Shown: piece after piece, positions 22,548 to 25,062 of the stretch
How positions within the stretch are numbered: position 1 is the stretch's first letter
How the letters are laid out: every line of letters begins with the position of its first letter
NCBI GenBank assembly: GCA_905209765.1
Contig: CAJLUE010000021.1
Coordinates: 1 to 25,062, forward strand
DNA: 25,062 nt
Source: an uncultured Collinsella sp.
GTDB taxonomy: Bacteria; Actinomycetota; Coriobacteriia; Coriobacteriales; Coriobacteriaceae
Reading direction: 5' to 3'
The notes under the pieces: model-generated
What the model was told of the DNA's origin: nothing
Seen by the model: only the letters and a program-made list of their open reading frames with translations
Databases searched by the model: none
Translations under genes and position numbers: made by a program

Positions 22548-23333
22548 ATGGCACGAATCCTGATCGTAGAGGACGAGGAGAAAATCGCCCGCTTTGTAAC
22601 GCTCGAGCTGGAGCACGAGGGCTACCAGGTGGAGCACGCCGCCGACGGCCGCACCGCTGTGGACCTGGCACTGGAGCGCGACTACGATTTGATTCTGCTC
22701 GATGTGCTGTTGCCGCAGCTCAACGGCATGGAGGTCCTGCGGCGTGTCCGCAAGCACAAGGATGTGCCGGTGATTATGGTCACCGCGCGCGATGCCGTGA
22801 TGGACAAGGTTGCCGGGCTCGATGCCGGCGCTGACGATTACCTGACCAAGCCGTTTGCAATTGAGGAGCTGTTCGCACGGATCCGCGTGGCGCTGAAGCG
22901 CTCGGAGACCGTGCGGGCGGCTTCGGGCGTTGGTGGCGCCGGTGCCGGGGCGGGTATGGCGAGCGGCACGGCCGCCGGTATCGCCACTATGTCCCCGGCA
23001 ACCGACACGGCCCAGACCGATGCCGCGCCCTCCCCCGCCACGCTCGCCGTGGGCTCGGTTGCGCTCGACCCCAACCGCCGCGAAGTCACGGTCGGCGGCT
23101 CGCCCATCGTGCTGACTGCCCGCGAGTTCGACGTTCTCGCCCTGCTTATGGCACATGCCGGCACCGTGCTCACGCGCGAGCGCATCGCGCACGAAGCGCT
23201 GGGCTACGAATACGTGGGCGACACCAACAACGTCGACGTACACATCGCGCACCTGCGTGCCAAAATCGAGGACGCCGGCAGCGCCCGCATCATCCAAACC
23301 GTGCGCGGGGTGGGCTATGTCTGCCGTGCGTAA
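22548..23333 (+). CDS. OmpR-family response regulator
   Basis: 261 aa from ATG 22548, chosen over the ATG at 22536 because GGGGG lies 5 nt before it and it gives the classical MARILIVEDEEKIAR start. Receiver domain with D52 in LILLDVLLPQLNG, the switch residue T in MVTARDA and the lysine in LTKPF. The linker to the C-terminal winged helix is about 50 residues of Gly/Ala/Thr/Pro (near GVGGAGAGAGMASGTAAG), much longer than the usual 5-20 residues. The effector ends NVDVHIAHLRAKIED and TVRGVGYVCRA. The kinase gene overlaps its end by 17 nt. Confidence 0.95.
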   Translation: MARILIVEDEEKIARFVTLELEHEGYQVEHAADGRTAVDLALERDYDLILLDVLLPQLNGMEVLRRVRKHKDVPVIMVTARDAVMDKVAGLDAGADDYLTKPFAIEELFARIRVALKRSETVRAASGVGGAGAGAGMASGTAAGIATMSPATDTAQTDAAPSPATLAVGSVALDPNRREVTVGGSPIVLTAREFDVLALLMAHAGTVLTRERIAHEALGYEYVGDTNNVDVHIAHLRAKIEDAGSARIIQTVRGVGYVCRA

Positions 23334-24612
23334 CGCCGAGGCCAAGCGCGTCACCTCCATCGCCCGCGCCATCAACTGGGGCTATATGTGGCGCCGCCTG
23401 ATGAGCTACGTCTGGCTCGATCTGCTGCTGGTGGTGATTGCGGCGGCGATCCTCGTCTATGGATACAACCAGACGCTGCCCGACGACGCGTTTACCGCAG
23501 GATGGATTCCCGGCGCCACCGTTCATGGCATGTCGCTGACGCCCGCGCGCGGCTGGAACCTGGCAACGCTCACTTATACCGTCGAGCTTGCGCGTACCAC
23601 CAAGACCTTCCACCTCGCGCAGGACCTCGTCGCGCTATGGCCTCTCTACCTTGTCGTTGTGGGTTGGCAGGTCATCAGCGTGCTCAACATGCTCGGCGGC
23701 GCGAGGCGCGTGCGCCGCACCATGGCGCCGCTCAACGACCTGGCCTTGCGCGTGGACGAGCTCGGCCGTATGCAGCTCTCCGGCGGCAAGATGGAAACGC
23801 TGGAGCAGGCCATCGAGCGCGCAAGCGTCGACTCGCCGAGCGTCACCACCGGCGACGCCGACCTGGCAAGCATCGAGGTCGCGCTCAACCGCCTGCTGCG
23901 CCAGATGCAAGAGGCCAAGCTGCAGCAGATGCGCTTTGTCAACGATGCAAGCCACGAGCTGCGCACGCCCATAGCGGTGATTCAGGGCTACGTAAACATG
24001 CTCGACCGCTGGGGCAAAGACGACCCGGACGTGCTGGCGGAATCCATCGCGTCCCTCAAGGCCGAAAGCGAGCACATGCAGGAGCTCGTGGAGCAGCTGC
24101 TGTTTTTGGCACGCGGCGATGCCGGCCGCACCGTGCTGCGGCGCGCGAATACTAACCTGGCTGCACTGGTCGGCGAGGTATGCGAGGAATCACAGATGAT
24201 CGATACCGAGCACACGTATCGACTGGCCTTTGACACTGCGCTTGTCAGCGACCCGCGCTGCGACGCGTCCGTCGACGTGGCGCTCGTGAAGCAGGCTCTG
24301 CGCGTAATCGTGCAGAATGCCGCCAAGTATTCGGACGCGGGCACGCCCATCACGTTTGGCGTGGCGCCGGATGCGGGCGCGGGCACGATCGACATAAACG
24401 TTGAGGACGAAGGCATCGGCATGAACCAGGAATCCGCAGCTCACGCGTTTGAACGGTTCTACCGAGCCGACAACGCACGCGATGCCGGCGCGCAGGGCTC
24501 GGGTCTGGGGCTTGCCATTGCCAAGTGGATCGTCGATAGCCATGGCGGTGTCATTGGCGTGACCTCGGTCGAGGGCGTCGGCAGCCGCTTTACGATTCGC
24601 CTGCCACGGTAG
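23317..24612 (+). CDS. Sensor histidine kinase (HAMP-like linker, HisKA, HATPase)
   Basis: 431 aa from ATG 23317, with GGGGTGGG just before it. Two membrane helices (about 31-50 and 107-126) enclose a 55-residue extracellular loop. A linker follows, then the dimerisation domain with phospho-acceptor H213 in NDASHELRTPIAVIQGYV. The ATP-binding domain shows VIVQNAAKYSDAG (N), DEGIGM (G1), FERFYRADNAR (F) and GSGLGLAIAKWI (G2). All essential residues are intact. The gene overlaps the regulator by 17 nt, so the two are coupled. The signal is unknown. Confidence 0.95.
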   Translation: MSAVRNAEAKRVTSIARAINWGYMWRRLMSYVWLDLLLVVIAAAILVYGYNQTLPDDAFTAGWIPGATVHGMSLTPARGWNLATLTYTVELARTTKTFHLAQDLVALWPLYLVVVGWQVISVLNMLGGARRVRRTMAPLNDLALRVDELGRMQLSGGKMETLEQAIERASVDSPSVTTGDADLASIEVALNRLLRQMQEAKLQQMRFVNDASHELRTPIAVIQGYVNMLDRWGKDDPDVLAESIASLKAESEHMQELVEQLLFLARGDAGRTVLRRANTNLAALVGEVCEESQMIDTEHTYRLAFDTALVSDPRCDASVDVALVKQALRVIVQNAAKYSDAGTPITFGVAPDAGAGTIDINVEDEGIGMNQESAAHAFERFYRADNARDAGAQGSGLGLAIAKWIVDSHGGVIGVTSVEGVGSRFTIRLPR

Positions 24613-24629
24613 GGGCGTCTCTCACGAAT

Positions 24630-24811
24630 CGAAGGTGAATGCTTTTCCGCGAAGTGAACGATCTATTTTGGACCCCCGAAGCATCCGCACTTTTTGGCGC
24701 CAAAACCGCAGGAAATACCTGACAAAACCGCAGGAAACGGTGCCTCCAAAGTGTCGATGCTTCAGGGGTTCGATTTCACTCGTTCACTTCGCGGGAAACC
24801 ATTCACCTTCG
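24630..24811. repeat. Long-hairpin intergenic element, copy 2
   Basis: 182 bp with ends CGAAGGTGAAT (24630-24640) and ATTCACCTTCG (24801-24811), complementary to each other but different from those of copy 1. Within lie CTTTTCCGCGAAGTGAACG against CGTTCACTTCGCGGGAAA, and GGACCCCCGAAGCATC against GATGCTTCAGGGGTTC. The apex has two copies of AAAACCGCAGGAAA. It lies 17 nt after the kinase stop and before the terminator at 24847. Confidence 0.85.
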
Positions 24812-24846
24812 TTTTACGGTAGCCCGTCAGCCACCCTCTCGGCATT

Positions 24847-24884
24847 AAAAATGGGGCAAGGTCACGTGGCCTTACCCCATTTTT
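24847..24884. terminator. Bidirectional terminator
   Basis: Stem AAAAATGGGG / CCCCATTTTT, extended by AAGG/CCTT and an almost self-complementary TCACGTGG apex. A-run and T-run on the outsides serve both strands: the kinase operon (plus) and the partial gene beyond (minus). Confidence 0.9.
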
Positions 24885-24907
24885 AGTTAGCTATGGCAGT
24901 TTGTGCG

Positions 24908-25062
24908 TTACTCGCGGCACAGGTGCACGGCGAAGCCGGCGAACTCGCGCTTAAAGTACACGAGTTTGGTGCCGCCGTCGGGCAGCAGCACGCGCGACTC
25001 CTCGTTAACCTCGAGCCCGCGCTCGGCAAACCACTTCTCGGCCGCATCAATGTCGTTGACGG
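24908..25062 (-). CDS. C-terminal part of a small protein, possibly VOC/glyoxalase-like (partial)
   Basis: The gene enters from beyond the window end; 51 codons are visible, ending in TAA at 24908. Read residues include VNDIDAAEKWFAERGLEV, then LLPDGGTKLVYFKREF and AGFAVHLCRE at the end. The D-x-x-A-x-x-W-F-x-E-x-G-L pattern, followed by a strand-rich end, recalls the second half of a vicinal-oxygen-chelate (glyoxalase/bleomycin) domain, but 51 residues are too few to be sure. A strong terminator follows its stop. Confidence 0.45.
   Translation of the reverse strand, partial: VNDIDAAEKWFAERGLEVNEESRVLLPDGGTKLVYFKREFAGFAVHLCRE

Noticed and set aside
21879..23375. A 498-aa minus-strand open frame opposite the DUF4342 and regulator genes
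   Set aside because: It runs through the promoter region and antisense to two clearly coding genes.

Overview
The window is a 25 kb piece of a high-GC, gene-dense bacterial chromosome. The PcrA/UvrD helicase with Ala/Pro-rich inserts, PurH, UppP, a leaderless-looking actinobacterial-style start, GC-rich wobble positions and protein composition all suggest the Actinomycetota class Coriobacteriia, most likely Collinsella or a close relative. That assignment is inference from gene content and style; no rRNA or other marker is present. I see no tRNA, rRNA, CRISPR array, prophage or transposase.

Layout. (1) 1-5330: the tail of an unknown gene, a strong terminator, a 130-nt inverted repeat, then pcrA and uppP on the minus strand and a universal stress protein on the plus strand. 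(2) 5331-6929: a complete hipBA toxin-antitoxin operon on the minus strand, with two operator palindromes around its promoter. (3) 6973-9608: a two-component system of the small intramembrane-sensing (Bce-like) type, and a 243-aa protein I do not recognise, all minus. (4) 9746-12510: a long imperfect hairpin, purH (minus), a GNAT acetyltransferase (plus) and terminators. (5) 12525-14468: a secreted/membrane DUF2207 protein with a glycine-rich tail (minus). (6) 15034-16215: gluQRS, whose C-terminus carries what looks like the end of a TacA/DUF1778 antitoxin. (7) 16268-17908: a minus-strand operon of a small membrane protein and two calcineurin-like phosphoesterases overlapping by 4 nt. (8) 18110-21427: a PLD-SF2 helicase-DUF3427 protein convergent with a NUDIX hydrolase. 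(9) 21987-24612: an operon of a UBA/DUF4342 membrane protein, an OmpR-type regulator and a histidine kinase. (10) The window ends with a strong bidirectional terminator and a partial minus-strand gene.

The most unusual signal is a pair of about 183-bp elements (21562-21744 and 24630-24811) that bracket the DUF4342-regulator-kinase operon. Each can fold end to end into one long hairpin. Their outermost 11-bp arms differ between copies but stay perfectly complementary within each copy, which is compensatory change. The second is the in-frame gluQRS-antitoxin-tail fusion. The hipBA operators, the helicase/NUDIX pair and two other long intergenic inverted repeats (212-341, 9746-9838) also deserve attention.

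Genes that plausibly work together: hipB represses hipBA and neutralises HipA; each regulator/kinase pair forms a signalling system; the two phosphoesterases are translationally coupled; the helicase and NUDIX enzyme may share a nucleic-acid repair or defence role (inference).
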